Part shown: positions 16,901-27,096 of the stretch, piece by piece
Layout: every line of letters begins with the position of its first letter
How positions within the stretch are numbered: the first letter of the stretch is position 1
Source of the DNA: an uncultured Clostridia bacterium
GTDB taxonomy: Bacteria > Bacillota > Clostridia > TANB77 > CAG-508
Length of the DNA stretch: 64,000 bases
Direction of reading: 5' to 3'
Assembly (NCBI GenBank): GCA_934167495.1
Contig: CAKPKP010000005.1
Coordinates: forward strand, 30,677 to 94,676
The notes under the pieces: generated by a model
The model's database searches: none
Told to the model about the DNA's origin: nothing
What the model saw: only the letters and a program-made list of their open reading frames with translations
Program-made: the position numbers and the translations under genes

Positions 16901-17392
16901 CTATTCTTTATTTTCTTTTGATTCTTCTTCGTTGTTTTCTGTAGTAACATTTTCTTCATGGACTTCTATTATTTCTACTTCTTTTGCATCTTCTGGTTCT
17001 GTTTTTATTTCTACGTTTACAATTTCTTCTTTTGGCTGTTCAGCACCACATTTAGGACAAAATGTAGCATTTACATCTATTTCAGCTGAACATTTCTCAC
17101 AAGTTTTTATATCTTTTAGTTTTAAAATTTCAGCTTCTGCTTTTTGAATCTCTTTAAATAAAGTAGTTATATTATCACAAACAGCTTGAATTTCTTCTTC
17201 ACTTGAAGTATTTCCATTTGTTCTATTTTCATAAATCTTTTTACCTAATTCATTATAAGCTTTTTGGATTTTTTCTTTGTTCTCAGAAATTTTTCCTCTT
17301 AATTTTAATTCTCCAGATATTTTATTAGTTTTTTCTTTTGTTACTTTATAAGTTTCGCTTGCCTTTTTAGTTAATTTGTCAAAAAACTCCAT
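16901..17392 (-). CDS. zinc-ribbon protein with helical N-terminus
   Basis: The start is the ATG at 17392 after TAGGAGGTATTAAA (163 residues). Residues 1-90 are a charged helical region (FFDKLTKKASETYKVTKEK). A zinc ribbon follows, CEKCSAEIDVNATFCPKCG, and then an acidic Glu/Val tail. This layout is common in small clostridial zinc-ribbon proteins of unknown function. It follows gpsA by about 50 bases and may be the last gene of the glyQS-plsY-gpsA run. Confidence 0.65.
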   Translation of the reverse strand: MEFFDKLTKKASETYKVTKEKTNKISGELKLRGKISENKEKIQKAYNELGKKIYENRTNGNTSSEEEIQAVCDNITTLFKEIQKAEAEILKLKDIKTCEKCSAEIDVNATFCPKCGAEQPKEEIVNVEIKTEPEDAKEVEIIEVHEENVTTENNEEESKENKE

Positions 17393-17443
17393 TTTAATAC
17401 CTCCTATAATTAATATTTCCATAACAATTTTAGCTATTCATGT

Positions 17444-18424
17444 TTATTCTTCTTTTAACTCTCTTGTCATTAACATATTTACTGCATCTTTTGGCTTTAA
17501 ATTATTATACAATACATTATAAACACAGTCAACTATTGGCATTTCTATATTGTATCTTTTACTTAATTTATATGCTACTTCTATGTTATCTATACTTTCA
17601 ATAGTCATTCCTATTTCTTTTCTTACTTCTTCAATACTTTTTCCTTTGCCAACTAAGAATCCAGCACCTCTATTTCTACTATGTAAGCTTCCACATGTAA
17701 CTATTAAATCTCCAAGTCCAGTTAATCCATAAAAAGTATCTTTATTTCCACCCATTGCAACACCAAGTCTTGTTATTTCAACTAATCCTCTAGTAATTAA
17801 TGCTGCATATGAATTATCCCCTAATTCTAATCCAGCTGCAATTCCAGCACAGAATGCAATTATGTTTTTTAATGCTCCACCAAGTTCAACACCTTTAACA
17901 TCTTTTGATGTATACATTCTAACTTTTTCACTTTTAAAAGCTTCTACAACTTTTTCTTTAACTTCATCATACTCTGAAGCAATAACTAAAGCTGTTGGAA
18001 TTCCTATTGAAACTTCTTCAGCATGGCTAGGTCCAGATAATATACCATATTTAGAATTTGGTAATTCTGCTTTTATTATCTCATCTAGTGTTGATAAAGA
18101 TTCTTGTTCAAATCCCTTTGAGCACATTATTATGTATTGATTAGTAACAAATTCTTTATATCCATTAATTATGTTTCTAACAAATTTTGATGGTGTAACA
18201 TGTAAAATTAATTCTGTTCCTTCTATTGCTTCTTTATAATCTAAGGTACATTCTACATTTTCAGGAATAACAACACCAGGAAGAAATTTACACTTTTTTT
18301 CATTATTTATTAAGTTTTTTTCTTCTTCAGCAAATGACCATATTTTTACTTTATTACCTTGTTTTGCAAGGTGTATTGCTAATGCAACACCCCAACTTCC
18401 GCTTCCTATTATAGCTATATTCAT
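17444..18424 (-). CDS. gpsA: glycerol-3-phosphate dehydrogenase (NAD(P)+)
   Basis: The 326-residue enzyme reduces dihydroxyacetone phosphate to sn-glycerol-3-phosphate for phospholipid synthesis. The Rossmann motif IIGSGSWGVALA is at the N terminus. GPSHAEEV, the catalytic-Lys region VKGVELGGALKNIIA and NRGAGFLVGKG follow as expected. The start follows GTGGAGGAAATAAA. It is 16 bases from plsY, which uses its product. Confidence 0.96.
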   Translation of the reverse strand: MNIAIIGSGSWGVALAIHLAKQGNKVKIWSFAEEEKNLINNEKKCKFLPGVVIPENVECTLDYKEAIEGTELILHVTPSKFVRNIINGYKEFVTNQYIIMCSKGFEQESLSTLDEIIKAELPNSKYGILSGPSHAEEVSIGIPTALVIASEYDEVKEKVVEAFKSEKVRMYTSKDVKGVELGGALKNIIAFCAGIAAGLELGDNSYAALITRGLVEITRLGVAMGGNKDTFYGLTGLGDLIVTCGSLHSRNRGAGFLVGKGKSIEEVRKEIGMTIESIDNIEVAYKLSKRYNIEMPIVDCVYNVLYNNLKPKDAVNMLMTRELKEE

Positions 18425-18440
18425 TTTATTTCCTCCACAT

Positions 18441-19073
18441 TTATTCTTCTTTTTTACTAAAACTTAGTTTATTCTCATTTCCAGCTAATATTCTCTTTAT
18501 ATTGGTTCTATGGTTGAAAATAACAATAACAGCCATTAATAATCCAAATATTATATAATTTCCATCATATAAATAATTGCTATGTATAAAAAGTGTTAGC
18601 ACTGGAAGTAAAACTCCAGCTAATATTGAACCTAATGAAACCATTTTAGTTGCTGCCATTATAATTATTGCAAATACTAAACAAATCAAACCAATTTGAT
18701 AATTTATTAACATTATAACTCCAAGACTTGTAGCAACTCCTTTTCCACCTCTAAATTCAAAGAATATTGGAAAAGTATGTCCTAACACTGCACATATACC
18801 AGCAATTTGTACTAATAAAGCTCCATTTACATCTTCTACATATTTTGCTACAAAATATGCTATTAAAACAGCCACAATTCCTTTTAATATATCACATACT
18901 AATGTTAAAGCAGCTACCTTCTTTCCTACTGTTCTTAATACATTTGTTGTTCCTGCATTTTTACTTCCTTTTTCTCTTACATCAAACCCAGCAAATTTTC
19001 TACTAAATATTACTGAAAAACTTATACTTCCTAGAAAATATGCCACAACCGCAATTATTATATAAGCTACCAT
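18441..19073 (-). CDS. plsY: acyl-phosphate glycerol-3-phosphate acyltransferase
   Basis: This integral membrane enzyme of 210 residues has five or so helices. It transfers acyl from acyl-phosphate to glycerol-3-phosphate, the first step of phosphatidic acid synthesis. Signature segments are GSKNAGTTNVLR, GHTFPIFFEFRGGKGVATS and IFNHRTNIKRIL. I take the ATG at 19073, spaced properly from AGAGGTG; the GTG at 19082 would sit inside the ribosome binding site. It lies four genes in a row with glyQS, gpsA and the zinc-ribbon gene. Confidence 0.95.
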   Translation of the reverse strand: MVAYIIIAVVAYFLGSISFSVIFSRKFAGFDVREKGSKNAGTTNVLRTVGKKVAALTLVCDILKGIVAVLIAYFVAKYVEDVNGALLVQIAGICAVLGHTFPIFFEFRGGKGVATSLGVIMLINYQIGLICLVFAIIIMAATKMVSLGSILAGVLLPVLTLFIHSNYLYDGNYIIFGLLMAVIVIFNHRTNIKRILAGNENKLSFSKKEE

Positions 19074-19086
19074 TTTCTTCACCTCT

Positions 19087-20469
19087 TTAGAATATCATTT
19101 TTTTCATTAACCATGAATTTAATTCATTTATATTTATTCTTTCTTGTTCCATTGTATCTCTATCTCTAACTGTAACACAATTATCATTCTCAGTTTCAAA
19201 ATCAATAGTTACACAATATGGTGTTCCAATTTCATCTTCTCTTCTATATCTTTTTCCTATACTACCAGCTTCATCATAATCACACATAAAATCTTTTGCA
19301 AGCATATTATATACTTCTGTTGCTTTATCTGATAATTTTTTAGATAAAGGTAATACAGCTACTTTATAAGGTGCTAATGCAGGATGTAAATGTAATACTA
19401 TTCTTGTATCTCCTTCTGCAATTTCTTCTTCCTCATAACTGTTGCATAAGAAAGCTAAAACAACTCTATCAGCCCCTAAAGAAGGTTCTATTACATATGG
19501 CACAAATTTTTCATTTGTTTCAGGATCTTGATATGATAAATCTTGTTTTGAATGATTCATATGTTGTGTTAAATCATAATCTGTTCTATCAGCAATTCCC
19601 CATAATTCTCCCCAACCAAATGGAAATGCAAATTCAATATCTGTTGTTGCTTTGCTATAGAAAACTAACTCTTCTTTAGAGTGATCTCTTAAACGTATAT
19701 TTTCTTTTTTCATTCCTAATGATAATAGCCAATTTTCAGAATATTCTTTCCAATATTTATGCCATTCTAAATCAGTTCCTGGTTTACAGAAAAATTCAAG
19801 TTCCATTTGTTCAAATTCTCTTGTTCTAAAAGTAAAGTTTCCTGGTGTTATTTCATTTCTAAAAGCTTTTCCTATTTGTGCTATTCCCATAGGTAATTTT
19901 TTTCTTGATGTTCTTAAAACATTTTTAAAATCAACAAAAATACCTTGAGCTGTTTCTGGTCTTAAATAAATTTCTGCTTTTGAATCTTCTGTTACACCTT
20001 GAAAAGTTTTAAACATTAAATTGAATTTTCTAATGTCTGTAAAATTAGTTTTTCCACAAGATGGACATGGAATTTTATTTTCTACTATAAAATCTATTAA
20101 TTCCTTATCGCTCATACCATCTGCTATCATATCTTTTCCATTATTATGAGCCCATTCTTCTATTAATTTATCTGCTCTATGTCTTGTTTTACATTCTTTA
20201 CAATCTATAAGTGGATCAGAGAAACCACCAACGTGTCCAGAAGCTACCCAAGTTTCAGGATTCATTAATATAGCAGCATCTAATCCTACTATATTTGGTT
20301 GCTCTTGTATAAATTTTTTTCTCCATGCTGACTTCACATTATTTTTTAATTCTACACCCAAAGGGCCGTAATCCCAAGTATTGGCCAAGCCTCCATATAT
20401 TTCAGAACCTGGATATATGTATCCTCTAGCTTTACATAGGTTTACTATTTTTTCCATTGAATCTAACAT
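19087..20469 (-). CDS. glyQS: glycyl-tRNA synthetase, single-chain type
   Basis: At 460 residues this is the dimeric eukaryote/archaeal-like class II GlyRS. The N-terminal [20 protein letters not shown] is characteristic. Motif 2 is [20 protein letters not shown] and motif 3 is near [15 protein letters not shown] Cys pair in [11 protein letters not shown] fits an insertion. The start follows AAAGGTGATTAAAAA. No T-box is visible upstream, unlike many Firmicute glycyl-tRNA synthetase genes. It probably opens the plsY-gpsA operon. Confidence 0.97.
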   Translation of the reverse strand: MLDSMEKIVNLCKARGYIYPGSEIYGGLANTWDYGPLGVELKNNVKSAWRKKFIQEQPNIVGLDAAILMNPETWVASGHVGGFSDPLIDCKECKTRHRADKLIEEWAHNNGKDMIADGMSDKELIDFIVENKIPCPSCGKTNFTDIRKFNLMFKTFQGVTEDSKAEIYLRPETAQGIFVDFKNVLRTSRKKLPMGIAQIGKAFRNEITPGNFTFRTREFEQMELEFFCKPGTDLEWHKYWKEYSENWLLSLGMKKENIRLRDHSKEELVFYSKATTDIEFAFPFGWGELWGIADRTDYDLTQHMNHSKQDLSYQDPETNEKFVPYVIEPSLGADRVVLAFLCNSYEEEEIAEGDTRIVLHLHPALAPYKVAVLPLSKKLSDKATEVYNMLAKDFMCDYDEAGSIGKRYRREDEIGTPYCVTIDFETENDNCVTVRDRDTMEQERININELNSWLMKKMIF

Positions 20470-20671
20470 TTTTTAATCACCTTTTTTCATAATTTTTTCT
20501 TGTTATACTTTATCAAATATACGAAAAAAAGTCAATGGGTGTGTCAATAAGCCGAAGATTTTTTGTGTCAATGGGGACGGAGATTTTTGACAACTTTTGT
20601 TAACTTATTGACATAATTATTTTATGTTTTGATTATATAATGTTCTTTTTGTGTATTTTGTCACAAAATAC

Positions 20672-20738
20672 TGTGAATAATTTTTGAGTTTTACTGTTTG
20701 TTTTACAGTTATTCACAGAGTTTTCCACATTATCCACA
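20672..20738. promoter_or_regulatory. cluster of DnaA-box-like sites between glyQS and polC
   Basis: The 411-base gap 20470-20881 contains TGTGAATAA (20672-20680), TTATTCACA (20709-20717), TTTTCCACA (20721-20729) and TTATCCACA (20730-20738). The consensus is TTATNCACA; the last is the perfect high-affinity form. No dnaA or dnaN is near, so this is more likely a regulatory DnaA-binding cluster than the origin. The rest of the gap holds ATTGACA repeats upstream of glyQS and the polC terminator. Confidence 0.55.
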
Positions 20739-20826
20739 GGTGCATTTTTGTCGTAAAAAGTAAACCAATGTAAACTATATATTATGTTATTTATATTATA
20801 AAATTTTGGAAAATTTCCTATTGTAT

Positions 20827-20876
20827 AAAAAAATACACCAAAATATCAAATTCCATTTAACATTTCAGTGTATTTA
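20827..20876 (-). terminator. terminator of polC
   Basis: AAATACAC and GTGTATTT enclose a partly paired loop. On the minus strand a run of seven T follows. The next bases resemble one arm of the hairpin repeat described in the findings (CCTATT on the plus strand). Confidence 0.65.
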
Positions 20877-20881
20877 ATAAT

Positions 20882-23800
20882 TTAAAATAAACTCATTTGA
20901 TTGCTTTTGCTCATTCCATCAAGACATCCTGCATTTTTCAAAGTTTCTATTGCAACTTTTCCTATTTTAGCACGAATTTGTAAATCATCGATAGACATAA
21001 ACTTTCCATCATTTTTTGCAATATTTATATTTTCTGCATCAACTGGTCCAAGTCCTGGAATTGCACTAAGTGGTGGTCTAATTCCTTCATCTTCCATAAT
21101 AAATTTTATAGAATGTGATTTATACAAATCTACTGGTAAGAATTTTATTCCTCTTTCATTCATCTCCAGAACTAACTCTAAAACAGGATACATTTCTTTA
21201 TCTTTATTTTGAGCTGCATTTCCAGCTAAATCTATTTCTTTCATTTTATTTTTTACTTTATCTTTTCCATGGCACATTATTTCGCTATCAAATTGTTTTG
21301 CTCTAATAGAAAAATATGCAGAATAATATGCTTTTGGTATATGCACTTTAAACCATGCAATTCTAAATGCCATTGTAACATATGCAGCAGCATGAGCTTT
21401 TGGGAACATATATTTTATTTTTTTACAAGCTGCTATATACCAATCTGGAACTCCATGTTCTTTCATCATTTCTTCCTGCTCTGGCTTCAAACCTTTTCCT
21501 TTACGAACACTCTCCATTATTTTGAATGCTGGATTTGGTGGCAATCCTTGTTTTATTAAATAAATCATAATATCATCTCTTGTACATATAGCTTCGTCCA
21601 ATTTTATAATACCTTGATTTATTAAATCTTGAGCATTGTTAAGCCACACATCAGTACCATGTGACAATCCAGATATTCTTATAAGCTCTTCAAAAGTTTT
21701 TGGTTTTGTATCTAAAAGCATTCCTCTTACGAATTTTGTTCCAAACTCTGGTACTCCAAAACTTGCAACTTCTGAGTTTATTTGCTCTGGAGTAATTCCT
21801 AATGCATCTGTAGAACTAAATATACTCATTGTAGGTTTATCATCTAATGGTATTTTAGTTGGATCTATTCCTGTTATATCTTGAAGCATTCTTATAATTG
21901 TCGGATCATCATGGCCAAGTATATCTAATTTTAATAAGTTTTGATCTATTGAGTGATAATCAAAGTGTGTTGTTATTATATCTGAATTCGGATCATCCGC
22001 TGGATGCTGTACAGGAGTAAATTCAAAAATCTCTCTTCCTTTTGGAACAACTATAATTCCACCTGGATGTTGACCTGTTGTTCTTTTTATTCCTGTACAT
22101 CCAACAGATAATCTTGATATCTCTGCACTACTTACAGGAATATGTCTATCTTCATAATATCCTTTTACATATCCATATGCTGTTTTATCGGCAATTGTAC
22201 CAACTGTACCAGCTTTAAAAGTTGTACCTTTTCCAAATATTACTTCTGTATACTTATGAGCTTTTGCTTGATATTCTCCTGAAAAGTTTAAGTCTATATC
22301 AGGCTCTTTATCTCCATTAAATCCTAAGAATGTTTCAAAAGGTATATCCATTCCATCTTTATCTAATTTATGTCCACATTTTGGACAATCCTTATCTGGT
22401 AAATCAAATCCGTTTTTATATCCATAGTCTGTAAAATCTGAATATTTACAATTAGGACATCTATAATGTGCTTGAAGTGAATTAACTTCAGTTATACCTG
22501 TCATGTTTGCAACAAATGAAGATCCTACTGATCCTCTTGAACCAACCAAATATCCATCCTCATTAGATTTCCAAACCAATTTCTGAGCAATAATATACAT
22601 AACAGAGAAACCATTTCTTATTATAGAATCTAATTCTTTATCTAGTCTAGTTTGAACTATTTCTGGTAATGGATCTCCATATAATTCATGAGCTTTATTA
22701 TAAGCTATTTCCTTTATTGTTTCTTCACAACCTGGAATGTGTGGAGGACATTTTTCTCCTGAAATAGGGCTTATTTTTTCACACATATCTGCTATTTTAT
22801 TTGTGTTTGTTACAACAACTTCATAAGCCTTTTCTTCACCCAAATATAAAAATTCATCAAGCATTTCTTCAGTTGTTCTTAAGAATAATGGTGCTTGCAT
22901 ATCTGCATCATCATACTTTTGACCAGCTTGTAAAATTCTTCTATATATTTCATCTTGTGGATCCATAAAATGAACATCACAAGTAGCGACAACAGGTTTC
23001 TCTAGTTTTTCTCCTAATTTTACTATCTTTCTATTTATATTTCTTAATCCTTCATCATCTTCTACAGTACCATTTCTAACTAGGTATTCATCATTTCCTA
23101 TTGGTTGAATTTCCAAATAATCATAATATTTTGCAATTTCTTCTATCTCTTCATCTGGCTTACCTGCTACTATTGCTCTATATAATTCTCCGGCTTCACA
23201 TGCACTACCTAAAATTAAACCTTCTCTATATTTCTCAAACAAACTCTTTAATATAATCGGTTTTTTATAGAAATAATATAAGTGAGAATAAGATATTAAT
23301 TTATATAAATTTCTAAGTCCAATATAATTTCTTGCAAGAATAATAGCATGATATGGATGTGGCATTTTATAAGCCTCTTTTAAAGCTTTTTCATCAACAC
23401 CTAATACATCTATGTCATCTACTTTTTTAACACCTTTTTCTTTTAGCATTTCTAACATTTTTTCAAATACAGCAACTAAAGTAATAACATCATCTAATGC
23501 TCTATGTGCGTTTTCAACTTTTATTCCTAAATTATCTGCAATTATTCCTAATTTATACTTCTTATAATCTGGAAATAAAGCCTTTGAAAGTCTTAAAGTA
23601 TCAATGTATGTATTATTAAAATCTAATCCTAAAACTTCACAATTATATTTAATAAATCCCATATCAAAATCCGCATTATGAGCTACTAATACAGAATTTC
23701 CTATAAATTCTAAAACTTTTGGCATTACTTTATCTATTGTTTCTGCATCTTTTACCATGTCATCAGTTATATGTGTTACTTCTACTACTTCTGGTGGAAT

Positions 23801-25225
23801 TGGTTTCTCTGGATTTACAAAACATTCAAATTCTGCTATTCTCTCTCCATTCTTATATTTTATTATTCCTACTTCTGTTATTTTTTCTGTTCTAAATGAA
23901 ATACCTGTTGTTTCTAAATCTAAAACACAATATTCTGTATCTATATCTTGTCCTTTTGGGAATGTTACACTATTATTTCTGTCTGGCACAAAATATGCCT
24001 CAACTCCATATATTACTTTTAAATCAGCTCCTGTTTTCTCTAAATATTTATGAGCTTCTGGGAAACTTTGAGCAACACCATGGTCAGTTATAGCAATTGA
24101 TTTCCAGCCCCATTTTATAGCCTTTTTTAATAATTCTGCCGCTGGAGTTACCGCATCCATTTGACTCATCTGAGTATGCATATGAAGTTCAACTCTTTTT
24201 ACCTCAGAATTATCCATTCTTACTTCTTTTTTCATTCCAGCTGTTTCTATTATTGCATTTGCCATTATTGTAATCTCTTTAGCAAAATTATCAAAAGAAG
24301 CTATACCGTCTACTTTTACACCTTTTGCACTTTTAATTCTATCCAAAACACCTTTAAATTTTGCTTTTTCTATAAAAGCTTTACATGTTATAGAGCTTGT
24401 TTTATCGTATACATTAAACATTAAAATTACTTTTTCATTTTTAATTTCTCTTGAATCTATACTACCTTCTATAACTTCACCATCTATAACAACTTTATTA
24501 CTATCTGGACCTATTTCACTTATTTTAGTAAAATCACCCTTCAAATTCATATTTCTACCATATATTAAAGGTGTTACTTCTTCTGGTTCTTCTCCTGTTT
24601 CTTCAGCTTTCATTTGAGCTTCAATCGCACTTGCTAAAGCTTCTTCTTCTTTTTTCTTAGCAATTTCTGCTTGTGCAATTTTGTTTAGTTCATTAATAGC
24701 TGCTTGTTCTTCTTTTTTTACTTGTTCATCATATAATTTCAAATCTTCTTCAGTCATATTATCAATGTATTTTACTTCATATTTTTTATTATATAAATTT
24801 TCTAATAAGTGACTTAATCCTTTATCGAATTTTTTAGAATTCAAAAAATCAGAACCCTTTACATTAAGCAATACATCTATTTTATTAGAATTTATTTTTA
24901 ATTTACTTGTCTTTAGCATTGCCTTTGTTAAAGGTTCTTTTTTTCCTATATAGTTTATAATGTTGTCCCAATTATTCTCTATATTATTTTCAAATTCATT
25001 TTCCGTTTTATATTTTATTTCTATTAAAGTTCTATCAACTTTAAATCTATCTTTTAAATAATTTTCAAAATTCTCTATTTCATTTACATTTATCTGATTT
25101 TCTGATAATACATCAACTTGCAATTTATTTGTTTTCTTGTATAAACTAACATTTGAAACAATTGCGCTTTTTATATTATCTTCCTCTAAATAATCCTTAA
25201 ATACATCCCTTATATACTTTTCCAT
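20882..25225 (-). CDS. polC: DNA polymerase III alpha subunit, Gram-positive PolC
   Basis: The 1447-residue replicative polymerase carries its own proofreading exonuclease. In order: a Lys/Glu-rich N-terminal domain, an OB-fold region, a PHP domain (VELHMHTQMSQMDAVTP), a DEDD exonuclease (CVLDLETTGISF, with HNADFDMGF), and the catalytic polymerase core with DPDIDLNFSGEYQ (written EPDIDLNFSGEYQ here), and a helix-hairpin-helix tail. A zinc-binding CPNCKYSDF / CPKCGHKL stretch is present as in other PolC. Length is usual. It ends the pyrH-to-polC gene run and follows a PH-domain gene by 23 bases. Confidence 0.98.
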   Translation of the reverse strand: MEKYIRDVFKDYLEEDNIKSAIVSNVSLYKKTNKLQVDVLSENQINVNEIENFENYLKDRFKVDRTLIEIKYKTENEFENNIENNWDNIINYIGKKEPLTKAMLKTSKLKINSNKIDVLLNVKGSDFLNSKKFDKGLSHLLENLYNKKYEVKYIDNMTEEDLKLYDEQVKKEEQAAINELNKIAQAEIAKKKEEEALASAIEAQMKAEETGEEPEEVTPLIYGRNMNLKGDFTKISEIGPDSNKVVIDGEVIEGSIDSREIKNEKVILMFNVYDKTSSITCKAFIEKAKFKGVLDRIKSAKGVKVDGIASFDNFAKEITIMANAIIETAGMKKEVRMDNSEVKRVELHMHTQMSQMDAVTPAAELLKKAIKWGWKSIAITDHGVAQSFPEAHKYLEKTGADLKVIYGVEAYFVPDRNNSVTFPKGQDIDTEYCVLDLETTGISFRTEKITEVGIIKYKNGERIAEFECFVNPEKPIPPEVVEVTHITDDMVKDAETIDKVMPKVLEFIGNSVLVAHNADFDMGFIKYNCEVLGLDFNNTYIDTLRLSKALFPDYKKYKLGIIADNLGIKVENAHRALDDVITLVAVFEKMLEMLKEKGVKKVDDIDVLGVDEKALKEAYKMPHPYHAIILARNYIGLRNLYKLISYSHLYYFYKKPIILKSLFEKYREGLILGSACEAGELYRAIVAGKPDEEIEEIAKYYDYLEIQPIGNDEYLVRNGTVEDDEGLRNINRKIVKLGEKLEKPVVATCDVHFMDPQDEIYRRILQAGQKYDDADMQAPLFLRTTEEMLDEFLYLGEEKAYEVVVTNTNKIADMCEKISPISGEKCPPHIPGCEETIKEIAYNKAHELYGDPLPEIVQTRLDKELDSIIRNGFSVMYIIAQKLVWKSNEDGYLVGSRGSVGSSFVANMTGITEVNSLQAHYRCPNCKYSDFTDYGYKNGFDLPDKDCPKCGHKLDKDGMDIPFETFLGFNGDKEPDIDLNFSGEYQAKAHKYTEVIFGKGTTFKAGTVGTIADKTAYGYVKGYYEDRHIPVSSAEISRLSVGCTGIKRTTGQHPGGIIVVPKGREIFEFTPVQHPADDPNSDIITTHFDYHSIDQNLLKLDILGHDDPTIIRMLQDITGIDPTKIPLDDKPTMSIFSSTDALGITPEQINSEVASFGVPEFGTKFVRGMLLDTKPKTFEELIRISGLSHGTDVWLNNAQDLINQGIIKLDEAICTRDDIMIYLIKQGLPPNPAFKIMESVRKGKGLKPEQEEMMKEHGVPDWYIAACKKIKYMFPKAHAAAYVTMAFRIAWFKVHIPKAYYSAYFSIRAKQFDSEIMCHGKDKVKNKMKEIDLAGNAAQNKDKEMYPVLELVLEMNERGIKFLPVDLYKSHSIKFIMEDEGIRPPLSAIPGLGPVDAENINIAKNDGKFMSIDDLQIRAKIGKVAIETLKNAGCLDGMSKSNQMSLF

Positions 25226-25248
25226 TTATTCCCCCGATTATATTGTTA

Positions 25249-25800
25249 TCACATAGCAATTATTTTCTTTATATCATCAAAAACTTTTTCTACGTCTTCT
25301 ATACAATCAATATCAATTCCATTATTAAAAATATTACCTGAATTTGTCTTTATTTGAATTTGTCCTAAGTTAAAAATTCTCTCCCAAAAAGTTTGAGAAT
25401 ATGTTACTTCTTTAATATCTTTATATTTTATAATTTTAGATTCTTTTTTAAAAAAAGTATATTCATATATTAATTTTGTTTTATAAAATTTAAATACATA
25501 TGATTCTATTTTCATCTTTTTTATTAGCATATTTACAAAAAACATTGCTAACATAATAGCTAAGAACACCATATATATTTTTAGCATTGAAAAATTTATT
25601 GCTCCTATTAATATAATAATCATAATAAAAGCATTTTCAACATAAAAGCCTGATTGATGAAGTATCTTAAATTTCTTTTTTAGTTCATATACAACTTCAT
25701 CATCATTTTTATATTTTTTATCTTCTAATAATTCATTCATACAATTATTACATATATCTCCTGGTTTTGTTAATTGAGCTCCACAGATTTGACATTTCAT
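25249..25800 (-). CDS. zinc-ribbon membrane protein with PH-like domain
   Basis: The 183-residue protein begins with a treble-clef zinc motif (CQICGAQL...CNNCMNE). Two membrane helices follow at about 55-100. The C-terminal soluble domain (IKYKDIKEVTYSQTFWERIF) resembles the bacterial PH fold of YdbS-like proteins. Function is unknown. It sits between rseP and polC with short gaps, so it should be in the same transcript. Confidence 0.6.
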   Translation of the reverse strand: MKCQICGAQLTKPGDICNNCMNELLEDKKYKNDDEVVYELKKKFKILHQSGFYVENAFIMIIILIGAINFSMLKIYMVFLAIMLAMFFVNMLIKKMKIESYVFKFYKTKLIYEYTFFKKESKIIKYKDIKEVTYSQTFWERIFNLGQIQIKTNSGNIFNNGIDIDCIEDVEKVFDDIKKIIAM

Positions 25801-25819
25801 AATATATCACCTATTCCTT

Positions 25820-27085
25820 TTATTTTATAAATATTCTTACTATATCATTGTACGAAATATATATAGAAAAAGTAATTAAAACTAAAAAACCAGCTGTTTG
25901 CAATCCAATTTCAAAATTTTCTCTTAATGGTTTTCTTCTTATTGCTTCAATTATTAATAGTACAATCTTTCCTCCATCTAAAGGAGGGAATGGTAATAAA
26001 TTTGTAACACCTAATGATAAAGAAATTAATGCTAATAAGTAAACAAATTCATAAACACCATTTGTTTCTGCAACCATCTCTGATATTCCAATAGGTCCCA
26101 TCATTTGGTCTACAGATACTTTACCTTTAAATAACATTTTTAAATTATCAATTATTGAAGTTGAAAATCTAACAGTATCCCAAAAGCCATAATAAATATT
26201 ATTTCCAAAAGACTTATCTGATTGTTTCATATAAACACCTAAATAATATGCTTTTGAAATAATAGGCTCTATTTCAACATTTATTTCTTCTCCATTTCTT
26301 GTTACTGTTATATTTATTTTTCCATCTGATGAATTTATTAATTCTACAACGTTATAAGGGTTTGATTCTACATCAATACCATTTATTTTCTGAACTATAT
26401 CACCTTTTTTTATAATATCACTTGCTGGTGACTCAGGATACACATATTTAATTTCAGTAGACAAACTTTCACTAGAATTTCCAAAATATATTCCTATATT
26501 TTTAGTTTGTTCTTCTGTTGGATTGACCTTGTAATTGATTATTTCATTATTTCTTTTTATATCTATACTTAATGTTTCTCCAGCATTTTTTTCCATTATA
26601 TCATCAATGTCATATTTTAAATGCACTGTTTTATTATTTATTTTTATAATTTCGTCTCCACTCTGAATTCCTGCAACCTCACAACCATATCCAGAAATAG
26701 TATTTTCTATAGTTGTAGTTACAAAATTCCCATTAGAGCTAACTAATACAAAATATAATATTACTCCAAATATTATATTTACTCCTCCACCCGCTACTAC
26801 TATCGCAATTCTTTTTGGTATTGGAGCTTTACTAAAAGAACCTTCTTTATCAGAACGTTCTTCTTCTCCTTCTAAGTTAACAAAACCTCCAAGTGGTATA
26901 AGTCTTAATGTATATTTTGTTTCTTTTCCTTGTTTTTTCCAAATAATTGGACCAAAACCAATTGAAAAATCATTTACCTTAACTTTGCATAATTTAGCTA
27001 TAAGAAAGTGTCCACCTTCATGAATAGTTATAAGAAATCCTAATACAAAAACTATTTTTATAGCATTTATTAATATTTCAAACAA
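25820..27085 (-). CDS. rseP: site-2 intramembrane zinc metalloprotease (RseP/RasP)
   Basis: The 421-residue protein starts at a TTG behind GGAGGTAATATT. The zinc motif HEGGH (ITIHEGGHFLIAK) is in the first membrane helix, and the third ligand is in NLLPFPPLDGGK. Two PDZ-like segments lie between (around SGYGCEVAGIQSGDE and VYPESPASDIIKKGD). It cleaves membrane anchors of anti-sigma factors and signal-peptide remnants. It normally follows dxr (ispC) in this cluster; here it follows cdsA directly. Confidence 0.95.
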   Translation of the reverse strand: MFEILINAIKIVFVLGFLITIHEGGHFLIAKLCKVKVNDFSIGFGPIIWKKQGKETKYTLRLIPLGGFVNLEGEEERSDKEGSFSKAPIPKRIAIVVAGGGVNIIFGVILYFVLVSSNGNFVTTTIENTISGYGCEVAGIQSGDEIIKINNKTVHLKYDIDDIMEKNAGETLSIDIKRNNEIINYKVNPTEEQTKNIGIYFGNSSESLSTEIKYVYPESPASDIIKKGDIVQKINGIDVESNPYNVVELINSSDGKINITVTRNGEEINVEIEPIISKAYYLGVYMKQSDKSFGNNIYYGFWDTVRFSTSIIDNLKMLFKGKVSVDQMMGPIGISEMVAETNGVYEFVYLLALISLSLGVTNLLPFPPLDGGKIVLLIIEAIRRKPLRENFEIGLQTAGFLVLITFSIYISYNDIVRIFIK

Positions 27086-27096
27086 AATATTACCTC

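Noticed and set aside
20672..20738. Chromosomal replication origin
   Set aside because: DnaA-like boxes are present, but dnaA, dnaN, rpmH and an obvious unwinding element are not.
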